Assembly: GCA_004298065.1 (NCBI GenBank) | Contig: SCRL01000041.1 | Span: forward strand, 19,730-83,729 | Reading direction: 5' to 3' | Length of the DNA: 64,000 nt | Source of the DNA: Gammaproteobacteria bacterium | Lineage (GTDB): Bacteria; Pseudomonadota; Gammaproteobacteria; Acidiferrobacterales; Sulfurifustaceae | Shown: one piece after another, positions 23,301 through 32,466 of the stretch | Layout: every line of letters starts with the position of its first letter | Numbering within the stretch: position 1 is the stretch's first letter | Translations under genes and position numbers: made by a program | The notes under the pieces: generated by a model | Databases searched by the model: none | Seen by the model: only the letters and a program-made list of their open reading frames with translations | Told to the model about the DNA's origin: nothing

Positions 23301-24044
23301 TTACTTGTGTCTCTGACGGTGTTTCATGCCTTCACGGTCCACGGCGCAGACAAAGCGGGCGACTGTGCCGAGTTCCTGCGGGCCCAGGCGCACGAAGCGC
23401 GCGCCGACGATGCGGGCGTTGTCTTCTTGCAGGCTGTGATTGATGAAGCAGACCTCGATGAGGCATTTGATGGTTTCGCCGGTGGGTAGGGCAATGGAAC
23501 AATCCTGGGCGAAACGGCTGTCGGCCACCGAGTCCGGCAAATCGAGCGGGAAGCTCGCGCCGATGCCGCCGACCGAGATGTCGCGCAAGTGACCGACGAT
23601 ACTCTGGCCGCCTTCCAGATACAGCGTTACCGGGATTGTGCGCGCGAAACCGACCCGCGCCCGGTAATGCGATCGGCGCTGGAGATAATTGAGCGACGTC
23701 GGGTACCGGACGCGATAAAGAGCAATGCCGTCGCGCTCGCCCACCGATTCGACCCGAGTGACGAAGCTAATTTCGACGCCGTTGAGCCGGGTGCTAACGT
23801 GCAGTTTGTCGAGTTTCTGCGAAGGCTCCGGCTTGGGTTTGAATTCGTCGAGTTCGAGATAGCCCCGTTCCGGACGCACATCCAGCAGTGCGCTGTTGTA
23901 GGCTTCCGTCGAATTCGGCGCACTGACGGCCAGCAGGACGCGACTTTCCATGGCGCGCTGCAGCAACCCCGACATGCGCGTGGGGTCGCTGATTTTCTCG
24001 ATCTTGCCCTGATAATTGCCCGCGATTGCGGCCCGCTGGCTCAT
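23301..24044 (-). CDS. ycgR: YcgR-type PilZ flagellar brake protein
   Basis: The ATG at 24044 is chosen because AGGGGGA precedes it at the right distance; the frame extends upstream without a site. The 247-residue protein has an N-terminal YcgR domain (about 10-115) and a C-terminal PilZ domain with the c-di-GMP motif RRSHYR (123-128, RxxxR) and DISVGGIGAS (155-164, DxSxxG). YcgR binds c-di-GMP and then contacts the flagellar motor to slow or bias rotation. It sits immediately downstream of flgN on the same strand and may be part of the flgAMN transcript. Confidence 0.88.
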   Translation of the reverse strand: MSQRAAIAGNYQGKIEKISDPTRMSGLLQRAMESRVLLAVSAPNSTEAYNSALLDVRPERGYLELDEFKPKPEPSQKLDKLHVSTRLNGVEISFVTRVESVGERDGIALYRVRYPTSLNYLQRRSHYRARVGFARTIPVTLYLEGGQSIVGHLRDISVGGIGASFPLDLPDSVADSRFAQDCSIALPTGETIKCLIEVCFINHSLQEDNARIVGARFVRLGPQELGTVARFVCAVDREGMKHRQRHK

Positions 24045-24122
24045 GATTCGCGTCCCCCTGTGGCGCGCGGCCGCCGAAGACGGCCCCTTCATTCGCTTGC
24101 GTTATACGATTGCTGTTCCGTG

Positions 24123-24572
24123 TCAGGCCCTGGCGTACAACCGCTCGAGCGAGGTGGCGTCTCTGGCGCCATCCGGTCGATAGACCGTGCTTTCGATGTC
24201 CCGTCCTGTCAGCAGGTTGAGCGCCTGTTGCACGCGGCGTCGACCCTGTTCGATCAGTCCGCCGTTGATCTGGTTTTGCAGCTGGCACTCGCCCAGAAGC
24301 TGGCGCAATTTCCGCCAGACATCTTCCACCACCGTATCGGGGTGATCGCGCGGACCCGTCGATTTAAGGGCGTCCTCCGTTTGCCGTGACAGCATCTCGA
24401 GCTGATTGAGATGCCGGTGTTTTGCGGACACCACGGTTTCGAGGCTGACAATGTCGTTGCGCGTCAGCGCGATTTGTTCGCGCCGCAGCGTATCCAGGAG
24501 GATGGTCGCGCAAGCGTGCTGTTGCTCCAGCAACTGGAGCAACACATTTCCGGTTCCGTCGGAGCGTTGCAT
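24123..24572 (-). CDS. flgN: Flagellar export chaperone FlgN
   Basis: A 149-residue helical protein with the FlgN pattern: an N-terminal long helix pair LLQLLEQQHACATILLDTL and LETVVSAKHRHLNQLEML, followed by the C-terminal helix LLGECQLQNQINGGLIEQG. FlgN holds the hook-associated proteins FlgK and FlgL for export. It follows flgM by 20 bases, the usual flgAMN order. Confidence 0.88.
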   Translation of the reverse strand: MQRSDGTGNVLLQLLEQQHACATILLDTLRREQIALTRNDIVSLETVVSAKHRHLNQLEMLSRQTEDALKSTGPRDHPDTVVEDVWRKLRQLLGECQLQNQINGGLIEQGRRRVQQALNLLTGRDIESTVYRPDGARDATSLERLYARA

Positions 24573-24592
24573 GGGGGCCGTTATCCTTAAAT

Positions 24593-24925
24593 TTATTTGT
24601 TGTGCAATTTTCCGCTTAGCGCGTTTTCAAAGCCCACGAGTTTGTCCGCCACGCGTTCAGGGCGGACCTGATAGGTTCCGTCCGCCAGGGCCTTTTTGAC
24701 GGCGTCGACGCGCTGCGAATCCACCACCGGTAGGCTGGCGACCGATTTCTCGAGCTCGCGCAGCCGTTGCGCGGTATCGGTAAGGTTGACGATGTCGTTT
24801 GAGGAGGCGGTATCTTCGCGGCGGGCCGCGGCCGGCTGTTCGCCGTGTTGTGCCTTGACGCGACCGCCGTCCCCGTTGTTCTGCACGCGGGCAGGGGGCA
24901 GGCCTTTGATGTCATCGATTGCCAT
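24593..24925 (-). CDS. flgM: Anti-sigma-28 factor FlgM
   Basis: A 110-residue protein, mostly disordered at the N-terminus. The C-terminal half has the FlgM signature: [20 protein letters not shown], then [18 protein letters not shown] and [10 protein letters not shown]. FlgM binds FliA and blocks it until the hook is complete and FlgM is exported. A sigma-28-type promoter lies just upstream, as in other gammaproteobacteria where flgM is under feedback by FliA. Confidence 0.92.
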   Translation of the reverse strand: MAIDDIKGLPPARVQNNGDGGRVKAQHGEQPAAARREDTASSNDIVNLTDTAQRLRELEKSVASLPVVDSQRVDAVKKALADGTYQVRPERVADKLVGFENALSGKLHNK

Positions 24926-24951
24926 CGGCTATTCCTCGTTAGTCATGCATG

Positions 24952-24978
24952 TTGGCGGCAGCGGGCGTCAAAACTTTA
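24952..24978 (-). promoter_or_regulatory. Sigma-28 type promoter of flgMN
   Basis: On the minus strand TAAAGTTT, an 11-base spacer and GCCGCCAA fit the FliA consensus (perfect -35, 6 of 8 in the -10). It lies between flgA and flgM, 27 bases before the flgM ATG. Confidence 0.75.
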
Positions 24979-24998
24979 ACGCCAGTTCGCAGGACGCC

Positions 24999-25802
24999 TC
25001 AAAGCCGCACCTGGACCACGCCAGGGGCCGTGATCACCGCCTGAATCACCTTGCTGGTCAGGGAGTTACGCACGTTGATGGCTTGGCCTTCGACGCCGTC
25101 GGCCAGTGCCTCGCCGCTGACCCGCACCTCAAGTCCGTTGGCGCTTGCCAGTATCGTCACCTTTTCCCCGCGGCGGACCAGTTGAGCTGCCTTGAAGCTG
25201 CGAAAGCCGACGACATCCCCCGGCGCCAGGGCGTGCAACGTAAGTTTGCCGGTCACCTGCTTCAAGTCCGTCAACGGCGTGTCATTCAGGGTGGAAAGAT
25301 CGCGTTTCTCGATCCGCACATCGGCTGCGCCGAGAACGGTGCCCCGCGGCAACGCGCGGGCCGCCACCAGCACCGGCTCGTAGTTTCTGATGCGGGCAGT
25401 GACGTAAAAGCTCCAGGGATGGGAACCGTTGCAGCGCACACTCGTAAGCGCGCTGCCGGCGAGGCGGCTGTTGGGTGGCAGGGTCAGATCCAGCGGACGT
25501 TCGCAGGCGGCCAGCCGCAGGCGTGGGTCGATACGGCCCACTTCGACTTCGATGCTGCCTTCCGGCCGCGCGGCCTGTTTCAGAATGAATTCCCTGACCT
25601 GTGCTCGAATCGCCTCCAGGTCCTGATAGGTCTCAGCCTGTGCCGGCGATGCACCAAGACCCAGGACGCCCGCCACTATAACGACGGCCAGCGTCAAAAA
25701 ACCGGCGCAGGCGACGCCATACCGGCGGCGGGAAATCCGCTTGCTGAATCTGATAATCGCCGGGATTGCAGCCGTTTCTGGCGCCCGAAGCTCGTTTGTC
25801 AT
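24999..25802 (-). CDS. flgA: Flagellar P-ring assembly chaperone FlgA
   Basis: A FlgA protein: SAF domain in the C-terminal half with the pattern LPRGTVLGAADVRIEKRDLS, VTGKLTLHALAPGDVVGF and the end VRNSLTSKVIQAVITAPGVV. The ATG at 25802 is preferred over 25829 because a sigma-54-type promoter at 25834-25850 would start transcription at about 25824. The 267-residue product has about 30 cytoplasmic residues followed by a signal/anchor segment ending ASPAQA. FlgA helps FlgI assemble into the P ring in the periplasm. It is divergent from flgB. Confidence 0.88.
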   Translation of the reverse strand: MTNELRAPETAAIPAIIRFSKRISRRRYGVACAGFLTLAVVIVAGVLGLGASPAQAETYQDLEAIRAQVREFILKQAARPEGSIEVEVGRIDPRLRLAACERPLDLTLPPNSRLAGSALTSVRCNGSHPWSFYVTARIRNYEPVLVAARALPRGTVLGAADVRIEKRDLSTLNDTPLTDLKQVTGKLTLHALAPGDVVGFRSFKAAQLVRRGEKVTILASANGLEVRVSGEALADGVEGQAINVRNSLTSKVIQAVITAPGVVQVRL

Positions 25803-25833
25803 GGCGTCACGTAGTGATGTCCCGCGCATCTAA

Positions 25834-25850
25834 TGCAATCGCTGTGCCTA
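25834..25850 (-). promoter_or_regulatory. Sigma-54 type promoter of flgA
   Basis: The minus strand reads GGCACAGCGATTGC, with GG and GC exactly 10 bases apart as in the consensus TGGCACG-N4-TTGC. Confidence 0.65.
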
Positions 25851-25985
25851 CGCAACACATGGGGGCCGGCAGGGCGAAATCTTGCCGCTCAGAGAGGAAC
25901 GCGCTTGCCGTTGCGTGGGGGCTGAAAAATGAAAATGGCCGGATGAACGACCGATACAGCCCCGCCACGCGCGTTTCGGGTGACA

Positions 25986-26001
25986 TGGCACGCGCATTGC
26001 T
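25986..26001 (+). promoter_or_regulatory. Sigma-54 type promoter of the flgB operon
   Basis: TGGCACGCGCATTGCT matches the RpoN consensus TGGCACG-N4-TTGC completely. It lies 36 bases before the flgB ATG and is divergent from the flgA promoter; the shared region between them could bind FleQ or FleR. Confidence 0.85.
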
Positions 26002-26036
26002 TTAGTGCTCGCGAGACACTCAAGTTTGGAACGGAC

Positions 26037-26444
26037 ATGCCGACAGAACTCGATCGTGCACTGGGAATATCCGCGCAGGCGTTATCGCTGCGCACCCGGC
26101 GCGCCGAAGTGCTCGCCGCAAACCTGGCGAACGCCGACACGCCTAACTACAAGGCGCGTGACATCGATTTCAGCTCCGCGCTCACCGCGGCGCAGAAGCA
26201 GCTGTCGTCGAACAACGACGGCGGGCTGCACCTGACCAGCGCCAACCACATGACATTGCCGGGTGATTCCGGCGGTCTCGAGCTTCTCTACCGCACGCCG
26301 TCGCAGGCCTCGCTCGACGGAAACTCCGTCGATTCGCAGATGGAGCACGCCGCGTTCATGGAAAACGCCGTGCGCTACCAGGCGAGTCTCAGTTTCCTGA
26401 GCGGCCGCATCCGCACGCTGCTTACCGCCATCCGGGGAGAATAA
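26037..26444 (+). CDS. flgB: Flagellar proximal rod protein FlgB
   Basis: A 135-residue protein starting at the ATG at 26037. It has the flagellar rod N-terminal motif RAEVLAANLANADTPNYKAR and the C-terminal end NAVRYQASLSFLSGRIRTLL. FlgB forms the proximal rod with FlgC and FlgF, just outside the MS ring. A strong sigma-54-type promoter precedes it, and it opens the flgBCDEFGHIJ operon. Confidence 0.95.
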   Translation: MPTELDRALGISAQALSLRTRRAEVLAANLANADTPNYKARDIDFSSALTAAQKQLSSNNDGGLHLTSANHMTLPGDSGGLELLYRTPSQASLDGNSVDSQMEHAAFMENAVRYQASLSFLSGRIRTLLTAIRGE

Positions 26445-26549
26445 ATATGATGACCGGACGAGCGAGCGAGCATAGCGAGCGAAGCAGGGAGACATTTTCG
26501 ATGACCGGACGAACGAAGCTCGCGAAGCGAGCGAAGTAGGGAGACAGTT
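26445..26549 (+). repeat. Imperfect tandem duplication between flgB and flgC
   Basis: Two units of about 50 bases each begin GATGACCGGACGA and end AGGGAGACA. Between these ends both contain GCGAGCGAAG-type palindromic repeats. Each unit ends in a GGGAGA ribosome-binding-like sequence. A 30-codon frame (26447-26539, MMTGRASEHSERSRETF then SMTGRTKLAKRAK) spans them, probably by chance. Confidence 0.7.
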
Positions 26550-26966
26550 ATGTCGCTTTTCAAGATTTTCGATATCGCCAGCTCCGCCATGAGCGCGCAG
26601 TCGGTGCGACTCAATACGATCGCGAGTAATCTCGCCAACGCCGAGAGCGTGGCGACCAGCGAGAAGCAGGCCTATCGCGCGCGCCAACCGTTGTTCACCG
26701 CGGTCATGGATGCGCTCAGCGCGGATGCCGGCGCGAGCGCCGGCGTCAAGGTGCAGGGCATCGTCGAAAGCAAGGCGCCGCTGCGGCGCGAATTCCGGCC
26801 GGACCACCCGTTGGCGGACGCCGAGGGTTTCGTGCATTTGTCCAACGTGGACGTAATCGAGGAGATGGCGAACATGGTATCGGCGTCGCGTTCCTATCAG
26901 ACCAATACCGAGATCATCAACACCTCCAAGCAGTTGCTGCTACGCACATTGAGCCTGGGACAGTAA
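26550..26966 (+). CDS. flgC: Flagellar proximal rod protein FlgC
   Basis: A 138-residue rod protein. The N-terminus (FKIFDIASSAMSAQSVRLNT then IASNLANAES) and C-terminus (VDVIEEMANMVSASRSYQ, TEIINTSKQLLLRTL) carry the paired coiled-coil motifs shared by axial rod and hook proteins. It assembles with FlgB and FlgF in the proximal rod. Its start is preceded by GGGAGACAGTT, the second copy of the tandem repeat. Confidence 0.96.
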   Translation: MSLFKIFDIASSAMSAQSVRLNTIASNLANAESVATSEKQAYRARQPLFTAVMDALSADAGASAGVKVQGIVESKAPLRREFRPDHPLADAEGFVHLSNVDVIEEMANMVSASRSYQTNTEIINTSKQLLLRTLSLGQ

Positions 26967-26973
26967 GCGCGCC

Positions 26974-27648
26974 ATGACCACCGTCGATCCCGCAACGCTG
27001 CAAAGCCTCGGTCTATCCTCGACGTCGACCGCGTCGAAGACCAAGTCGAGCTCCATCGGTCAGGACGAGTTCCTGAAGCTGATGATGACGCAACTCAAGA
27101 ACCAGGACCCAATGAAACCGCTCGAGAGCGGCGAATTTCTGAGCCAGATCGCCCAGTTCAGCGCGGTGTCGGGCATTCAGGACCTGCAGGCGTCGTTCAA
27201 GACGCTGTCGAGCTCGATCTATTCGAACCAGGCGCTGCAGGCATCGAGCCTGGTCGGGCGCACGGTGCTGGTGCCGAGCACGAATGCGGCGCTGGTTGCG
27301 GGCGGACAAGTCAGCGGCGCGATCGATCTGACTACCAGCACGACCCAGCTCGTCGTCGGTGTTTACGACAGCACCGGCCAGCTCGTGCGGCGCATATCGC
27401 TCGGCCCGCAGGCGGCGGGACAAATCGCATTCAACTGGGACGGCCTCACCGAGGCTGGCACGCCGGCCGCGGCCGGCACGTACCGCATCAGGGCCGAGGC
27501 CGAAGTCGGCGGCCAGGGTGTCGCCATGGACACGCTCGTTTCCTCGAAGGTGGAGAGCGTCGTGCTCGGCAGCCAGGATGGCGGTATCCAGCTCAATCTC
27601 ACGGGCCTCGGTGGCGTCGATTTCGCCGCTGTCAGGCAGATCATGTAA
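26974..27648 (+). CDS. flgD: Flagellar hook assembly scaffold FlgD
   Basis: A 224-residue protein with the FlgD cap region: DEFLKLMMTQLKNQDPMKPL, SGEFLSQIAQFSAVSGIQDL. The central part has FlgD Ig-like/Tudor strands (GAIDLTTSTTQLVVGVYDS, FNWDGLTEAGTPAAAGTY) and the end carries the usual VxxV...GIQLNLTGLG. FlgD caps the growing hook and is discarded when FlgK is added. It starts 7 bases after flgC. Confidence 0.95.
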   Translation: MTTVDPATLQSLGLSSTSTASKTKSSSIGQDEFLKLMMTQLKNQDPMKPLESGEFLSQIAQFSAVSGIQDLQASFKTLSSSIYSNQALQASSLVGRTVLVPSTNAALVAGGQVSGAIDLTTSTTQLVVGVYDSTGQLVRRISLGPQAAGQIAFNWDGLTEAGTPAAAGTYRIRAEAEVGGQGVAMDTLVSSKVESVVLGSQDGGIQLNLTGLGGVDFAAVRQIM

Positions 27649-27679
27649 CCGTCGTTCTTAATCGAAGGAGCGCACAACC

Positions 27680-28957
27680 ATGCCTTTTCGTATCGCCCTC
27701 AGTGGACTCAATTCCGCCTCCGACGAACTTCGCGTCGTCGGCAATAACATCGCCAACGCCAGCACCAACGGTTTCAAGAAGTCGCGCGCCGAGTTCGCCG
27801 ACATCTATCCGGCCACCAACCTGGGCACAGCCACCAACGCCATCGGCAGCGGCGTGAAGGTGGCGAACATCGCCCAGCAGTTCACCCAGGGCAACGTGAG
27901 TTTCACCGACAACAACCTCGATCTCGCCATCAGCGGTCAGGGATTTTTCCGCCTGAACGACGGCGGCACCTACGTCTATACGCGCGCCGGTGCTTTCGGT
28001 GTCGACGACGACGGGTACGTGGTGAACAGCTCGAGCCAGCGCCTGACCGCCTACCAGGCGGACAGCAACGGCAACATCACCGGCGCGCTGGACGACCTCC
28101 AGCTCGACACCTCGGATATCTCACCCAATGCCTCGACGCTCGTCACCGGGGTCGCCAACCTGAACGCCAACGCGGACATTATCAGTGCCACGTTCGATCG
28201 TACCGATCCGACGACGTACAACAACTCGACCTCGCTGACGGTCTACGATGCGCTCGGTAATCCTGTGGTCGCGACCACGTATTTCAAAAAGTCCGCGGCC
28301 AATACCTGGAAGATGCATACCTGGTTGTCCTATACCGACAGCGCGGGCACGACGACGAACACCGAAGTACTTCCGACCGGCCTCACCGCCGGCAACGGCG
28401 CAACGCTCACGTTCAGCAGTTCGACCGGCGCCCTTTCCAGCGTGAGTCCCGCGGTGGGTACCAGCACCTCGCGTATCGACCTGCAGGCAGTCAGCCCGGG
28501 CACCGGCGCGGCCAATATGTCGTTCGACGTCGAGCTGAGTGGCACCACCCAATTCGGCAGCGGCTTCAGCGTCAGCTCGCTCACGCAGGACGGTTACACC
28601 AGCGGACGCCTGAGCGGTATCAACATCGGCACCACCGGGGTGGTGCAGGCACGCTACACCAACGGCCAGACGCGCACGCTGGGTCAGGTTGCGCTGGCCA
28701 ACTTCAGCAACCCGCAGGGCCTGCAGCAGCTCGGTACCACGAGCTGGGCCGACACCAGCGCCTCCGGCGCGGCGCTGGTCGGTGCGCCGGGCAGCGCGAG
28801 CCTCGGTCTGGTCCAGTCGGGTGCGCTCGAGGGTTCGAACGTGGACCTGACTGAGCAGCTGGTGAACATGATCACGGCGCAGCGCAATTTTCAGGCAAAC
28901 GCGCAGGTGATCACCACGGCGGACAACATTACCCAGACCATCATCAACATCCGTTGA
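27680..28957 (+). CDS. flgE: Flagellar hook protein FlgE
   Basis: A 425-residue hook subunit. Start motif FRIALSGLNSASDELRVVG and NNIANASTNGFKKSRAEFAD, middle FlgE_D2 domain, end SNVDLTEQLVNMITAQRNFQ followed by ANAQVITTADNITQTIINIR. The AAGGAG site and ATG at 27680 are clear. FlgE polymerises into the universal joint outside the outer membrane. Length is normal. Confidence 0.96.
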   Translation: MPFRIALSGLNSASDELRVVGNNIANASTNGFKKSRAEFADIYPATNLGTATNAIGSGVKVANIAQQFTQGNVSFTDNNLDLAISGQGFFRLNDGGTYVYTRAGAFGVDDDGYVVNSSSQRLTAYQADSNGNITGALDDLQLDTSDISPNASTLVTGVANLNANADIISATFDRTDPTTYNNSTSLTVYDALGNPVVATTYFKKSAANTWKMHTWLSYTDSAGTTTNTEVLPTGLTAGNGATLTFSSSTGALSSVSPAVGTSTSRIDLQAVSPGTGAANMSFDVELSGTTQFGSGFSVSSLTQDGYTSGRLSGINIGTTGVVQARYTNGQTRTLGQVALANFSNPQGLQQLGTTSWADTSASGAALVGAPGSASLGLVQSGALEGSNVDLTEQLVNMITAQRNFQANAQVITTADNITQTIINIR

Positions 28958-28991
28958 TGTAAGTCGTTGAGTCGCCGACAGGAGGGCGCTC

Positions 28992-29732
28992 ATGGATCAC
29001 ATACTGTACGTCGCGATGTCCGGCGCCAAGCAGATCGAGGCGGCGCAAGCGGCGAACACGCACAACTTGGCCAACGTCAGCACCACCGGTTTTCGCGCCG
29101 ATTATTCGGCGTTCCGTGCGCTGGCGATGAAGGGCCCGGGCTATCCCACGCGTGTTTACGCCATGGCCGAACGCCCGGGGATCAATCTCAATCCGGGCAC
29201 CGTGGCGACCACCGGCCGCGAGCTCGACATCGCCATCAAGGATCAGGGTTGGATCGCGGTCCAGACGAGCAACGGCACCGAGGCCTATACGCGCCGTGGC
29301 GACCTGAAGCTCGGCCCGAATGGCGTGTTGCAGACCGGCGACGGTCGCCCCGTGCTCGGCAACTCCGGCCCCATCGCCATTCCGCCGGCGGAAAAGATCG
29401 AGATCGGCGGCGACGGCACTATTTCCATTCGCCCGGTCGGGCAACAGGCGGCGGCGCTTGCGGTCGTGGATCGTATCCGCCTGGTGAACCCGCCGGCCTC
29501 GGAGCTGGTGAAGGGCAAGGACGGCCTCATCCGCCTCAAGGACGGCACGGATGCGCCGCCGGACGCGCATGTGCGCGTGGTATCGGGCGCGCTTGAATCG
29601 AGCAATGTGAATGTCGTGGAAGCGCTGGTGAACATGATCACGCTGGCGCGCCAGTACGAGGCCCAGGTCAAGCTCATGCGCGACGCGTCGGACAACGACG
29701 CCGCGTCGGCGCAGACGCTGCGCATGTATTGA
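28992..29732 (+). CDS. flgF: Flagellar proximal rod protein FlgF
   Basis: A 246-residue rod protein: LYVAMSGAKQIEAAQAANTH, NLANVSTTGFRADYSAFRAL at the start and [20 protein letters not shown], then AQVKLMRDASDNDAASAQTL at the end. The QAWIAV-type central strand (KDQGWIAVQTSNGTEAYTRR) is typical of FlgF/FlgG. It belongs to the proximal rod. A GGAGG site precedes it. Confidence 0.95.
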   Translation: MDHILYVAMSGAKQIEAAQAANTHNLANVSTTGFRADYSAFRALAMKGPGYPTRVYAMAERPGINLNPGTVATTGRELDIAIKDQGWIAVQTSNGTEAYTRRGDLKLGPNGVLQTGDGRPVLGNSGPIAIPPAEKIEIGGDGTISIRPVGQQAAALAVVDRIRLVNPPASELVKGKDGLIRLKDGTDAPPDAHVRVVSGALESSNVNVVEALVNMITLARQYEAQVKLMRDASDNDAASAQTLRMY

Positions 29733-29764
29733 TAGCAACCGGATAACGGAACAGGAGAAACGAA

Positions 29765-30550
29765 ATGAATCAGGCATTGTGGGTGGCCAAGACCGGCCTC
29801 GAAGCGCAGCAGACGCGCATGGCGGTAATTTCCAACAACCTCGCGAACGTGAACACCACGGCCTTCAAGAAGGGCCGTGCCTCGTTCGAGGACCTGCTGT
29901 ACCAGAATGTGCGTCAGGTCGGCGGCCAGACCTCGCAGGACACGACGCTGCCCTCGGGCCTGCTGCTCGGCACCGGCGTGCGCACCGTCGCGACGGAGAA
30001 GCTGCACACCCAGGGCAACCTCATCCAGACCAACAACGCGCTCGACATCGCCATCGACGGCCGCGGCTTCATGCAGGTGGCCATGCCGGACGGCACGGTG
30101 GCCTACACGCGCGACGGCTCGTTCAAGGTCAACGCGCAGGGCCAGCTCGTCACCGCTGGTGGCTACCAGCTGCAACCGGCCATCACGATTCCAAGCAGCG
30201 CCCAGAGCATCACCATCGGCTCCGATGGCACCGTGTCGGTGAAGGTGTCGGGCAGCACGTCGCTGACCTCGGTCGGCAACATCACGCTGTCCGATTTCAT
30301 CAATCCGGCGGGACTGCAGGCGATCGGCAAGAACCTGTACTCCGAGACGGCCGCGAGTGGCACGCCGCAGAGCGGCACGCCGGGCGCGAGCGGCCTCGGC
30401 ATGCTCGCGCAGGGCTCGCTCGAAAGCTCCAACGTGAACGTGGTCGAGGAGCTGGTGAACATGATCGAGACGCAGCGCGCCTATGAGATGAACTCGAAGG
30501 CGATCCAGACCTCGGACCAGATGCTGGCCTACGTGAACAACAACCTGTGA
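29765..30550 (+). CDS. flgG: Flagellar distal rod protein FlgG
   Basis: A 261-residue protein with almost textbook FlgG ends: [40 protein letters not shown] and at the C-terminus [20 protein letters not shown], then [20 protein letters not shown]. It forms the distal rod that crosses the P and L rings. Length matches the 260-262 residues usual for the family. Confidence 0.97.
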   Translation: MNQALWVAKTGLEAQQTRMAVISNNLANVNTTAFKKGRASFEDLLYQNVRQVGGQTSQDTTLPSGLLLGTGVRTVATEKLHTQGNLIQTNNALDIAIDGRGFMQVAMPDGTVAYTRDGSFKVNAQGQLVTAGGYQLQPAITIPSSAQSITIGSDGTVSVKVSGSTSLTSVGNITLSDFINPAGLQAIGKNLYSETAASGTPQSGTPGASGLGMLAQGSLESSNVNVVEELVNMIETQRAYEMNSKAIQTSDQMLAYVNNNL

Positions 30551-30572
30551 CGGCGCGCGGCGGCCTGACGAG

Positions 30573-31298
30573 ATGAACAAGCACCGAAGCCGGTCGTTGG
30601 GTCTTGCGGCAGTCATGCTGGCGGCGCTGCTGAGCGGCTGCGCCACCGGCAGGAAGCCCGATCCGGCGTTTGCGCCCACGCGACCCGTGGAGCCGAAGCC
30701 GGCGGAACTCAACCATGGCGCCATCTACCAGGATGGTATCGGCCTGCGCCTGTTCGAGGATCAGCGCGCGCGCCGCGTGGGTGACATCCTCACGATCACG
30801 CTGGTGGAGACCACGACCGCGACCAAGTCGGCCGCGACGAGCACCGCCAAGCAGGATGAAATCGCACTCGACAATCCGACGCTGCTTGGTGCGTCGGTGA
30901 ATTTCAATATGCCGGGCGAGGTCAAGAAGGCCATGCCGTTGGCGCGCACCACCAACAACGACCTGTCGGTCAGCGCCACCGGCAATCGTGAATTCACCGG
31001 CACCGGGTCGAGCTCGCAGAGTAATACGCTGAGCGGCAGCATCGCCGTCACCGTGGTCGAGGTGCTGTCCAACGGCAATCTCGTGGTGCGCGGCGAGAAG
31101 ATCGTCGGCATCAACCAGGGCGATGAATACATCCAGTTCACCGGCATCGTACGCCAGCAGGACATCAAGTCAGACAACACCGTGCAGTCGACGTACGTCG
31201 CCAACGCGCAGATCCGCTACAGCGGCAGCGGGGCCGTGGCTGACGCCACCTCGCACGGTTGGCTGAGCAAATTCTTCCTGGCCTTCTGGCCGTTCTGA
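30573..31298 (+). CDS. flgH: Flagellar L-ring lipoprotein FlgH
   Basis: A 241-residue protein with a lipoprotein signal peptide (lipobox LLSGC, Cys 26). The mature part contains [40 protein letters not shown] and [18 protein letters not shown], typical of FlgH. It builds the L ring in the outer membrane. Its stop overlaps the GAGG site used by flgI. Confidence 0.95.
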   Translation: MNKHRSRSLGLAAVMLAALLSGCATGRKPDPAFAPTRPVEPKPAELNHGAIYQDGIGLRLFEDQRARRVGDILTITLVETTTATKSAATSTAKQDEIALDNPTLLGASVNFNMPGEVKKAMPLARTTNNDLSVSATGNREFTGTGSSSQSNTLSGSIAVTVVEVLSNGNLVVRGEKIVGINQGDEYIQFTGIVRQQDIKSDNTVQSTYVANAQIRYSGSGAVADATSHGWLSKFFLAFWPF

Positions 31299-31306
31299 GG
31301 CCTGGC

Positions 31307-32464
31307 ATGCATATGAAACGCAAAACTGCACGACGTCCGCACGGCGACCACGCCATGACGCGCTTCCTGTGGATCTGGATCGTGTTCATGGGCCTGCTAT
31401 TGTTCGCCGCCGCCGCGCGCGCGGAACGCATCAAGGACCTCGCGAGCATCGCCGGCGTCCGCGCCAACCCCCTCGTGGGGTACGGCCTCGTGGTCGGCCT
31501 CGACGGTTCCGGCGACCAGACCAGCCAGGCCCCGTTCACGACGCAGAGTCTGAAAAGCATGCTCCAGCAGTTCGGCATCGTCATCCCGCCGGGTACCGAT
31601 CCTCAGCTCAAGAACGTCGCCGCGGTGTCGCTGCACGCGGAGCTGCCGGCGTTTTCCAAACCGGGGCAGACCATCGATGTCACTGTTTCCTCGATCGGCA
31701 ACGCCAAGAGTCTGCGCGGCGGCACGTTGCTGATGTCGCCGCTCAAAGGCGCCGACGGCAACGTTTATGCGCTGGCGCAGGGGAACGTCATCGTCGGCGG
31801 TTTCGGTATCTCCGGGACCGACGGTTCGAAGGTCACGGTCAACATCCCGAGCAGCGGGCGCATCCCGGGCGGGGCGACGGTGGAGCGCGCCGTGCCCACG
31901 GCGTTCAACCTGGGCGACGCGCTGACGCTGAATCTGAACACGCCGGATTTCACCACGAGCCAGCGGCTCGCCAAGGCGATCAACACCGCCGTGGGCGAGA
32001 ACACCGCCAGGCCCCTCGACGGCACATCTATCCGCGTGAAGGCGCCGCTGGACCCGGGCGAGCGTGTCGCGTTCATGTCGGAGCTCGAAAACCTCACGCT
32101 CGACCCCGGCGAGGCCTCGGCGCGGGTCATTGTCAACGCCCGTACCGGTACCGTGGTCATCGGCCGGCACGTGCGCGTGCTGGCGGCGGCGGTGTCGCAC
32201 GGCAGCCTCACTGTCACGATTACCGAACGGCCGGTCATCAGCCAGCCGAACGCGCTTTCCAGCGGCACCACCGTCAGCACCACGGCCACGGACATCGACG
32301 TGCGCCAGGACAACAAGCGCATGTTCCTGTTCGAGCCCGGCGTCAGTCTGGGCGACATCGTGCGCGCCGTGAACCAGGTCGGCGCCGCGCCGGGCGACCT
32401 CGTCGCCATCCTCGAGGCGCTCAAACAGGCCGGTGCGCTGCGCGCCGAGTTGATCGTGATCTGA
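31307..32464 (+). CDS. flgI: Flagellar P-ring protein FlgI
   Basis: FlgI is recognised by [40 protein letters not shown] and the end [16 protein letters not shown] place the start at 31307 because GAGG lies six bases upstream; this gives 385 residues with a long basic leader. The ATG at 31355 would give 369 residues, the more usual family length, and a compact signal peptide ([20 protein letters not shown]), but has no ribosome-binding site. The protein is exported to the periplasm by the Sec system and polymerises in the peptidoglycan layer with help from FlgA. Confidence 0.94.
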   Translation: MHMKRKTARRPHGDHAMTRFLWIWIVFMGLLLFAAAARAERIKDLASIAGVRANPLVGYGLVVGLDGSGDQTSQAPFTTQSLKSMLQQFGIVIPPGTDPQLKNVAAVSLHAELPAFSKPGQTIDVTVSSIGNAKSLRGGTLLMSPLKGADGNVYALAQGNVIVGGFGISGTDGSKVTVNIPSSGRIPGGATVERAVPTAFNLGDALTLNLNTPDFTTSQRLAKAINTAVGENTARPLDGTSIRVKAPLDPGERVAFMSELENLTLDPGEASARVIVNARTGTVVIGRHVRVLAAAVSHGSLTVTITERPVISQPNALSSGTTVSTTATDIDVRQDNKRMFLFEPGVSLGDIVRAVNQVGAAPGDLVAILEALKQAGALRAELIVI

Positions 32465-32466
32465 TC

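Noticed and set aside
31369..32466. Upstream extension of the flgJ frame through flgI
   Set aside because: It is the shadow of flgI in another frame; the real flgJ starts at the ATG at 32467.
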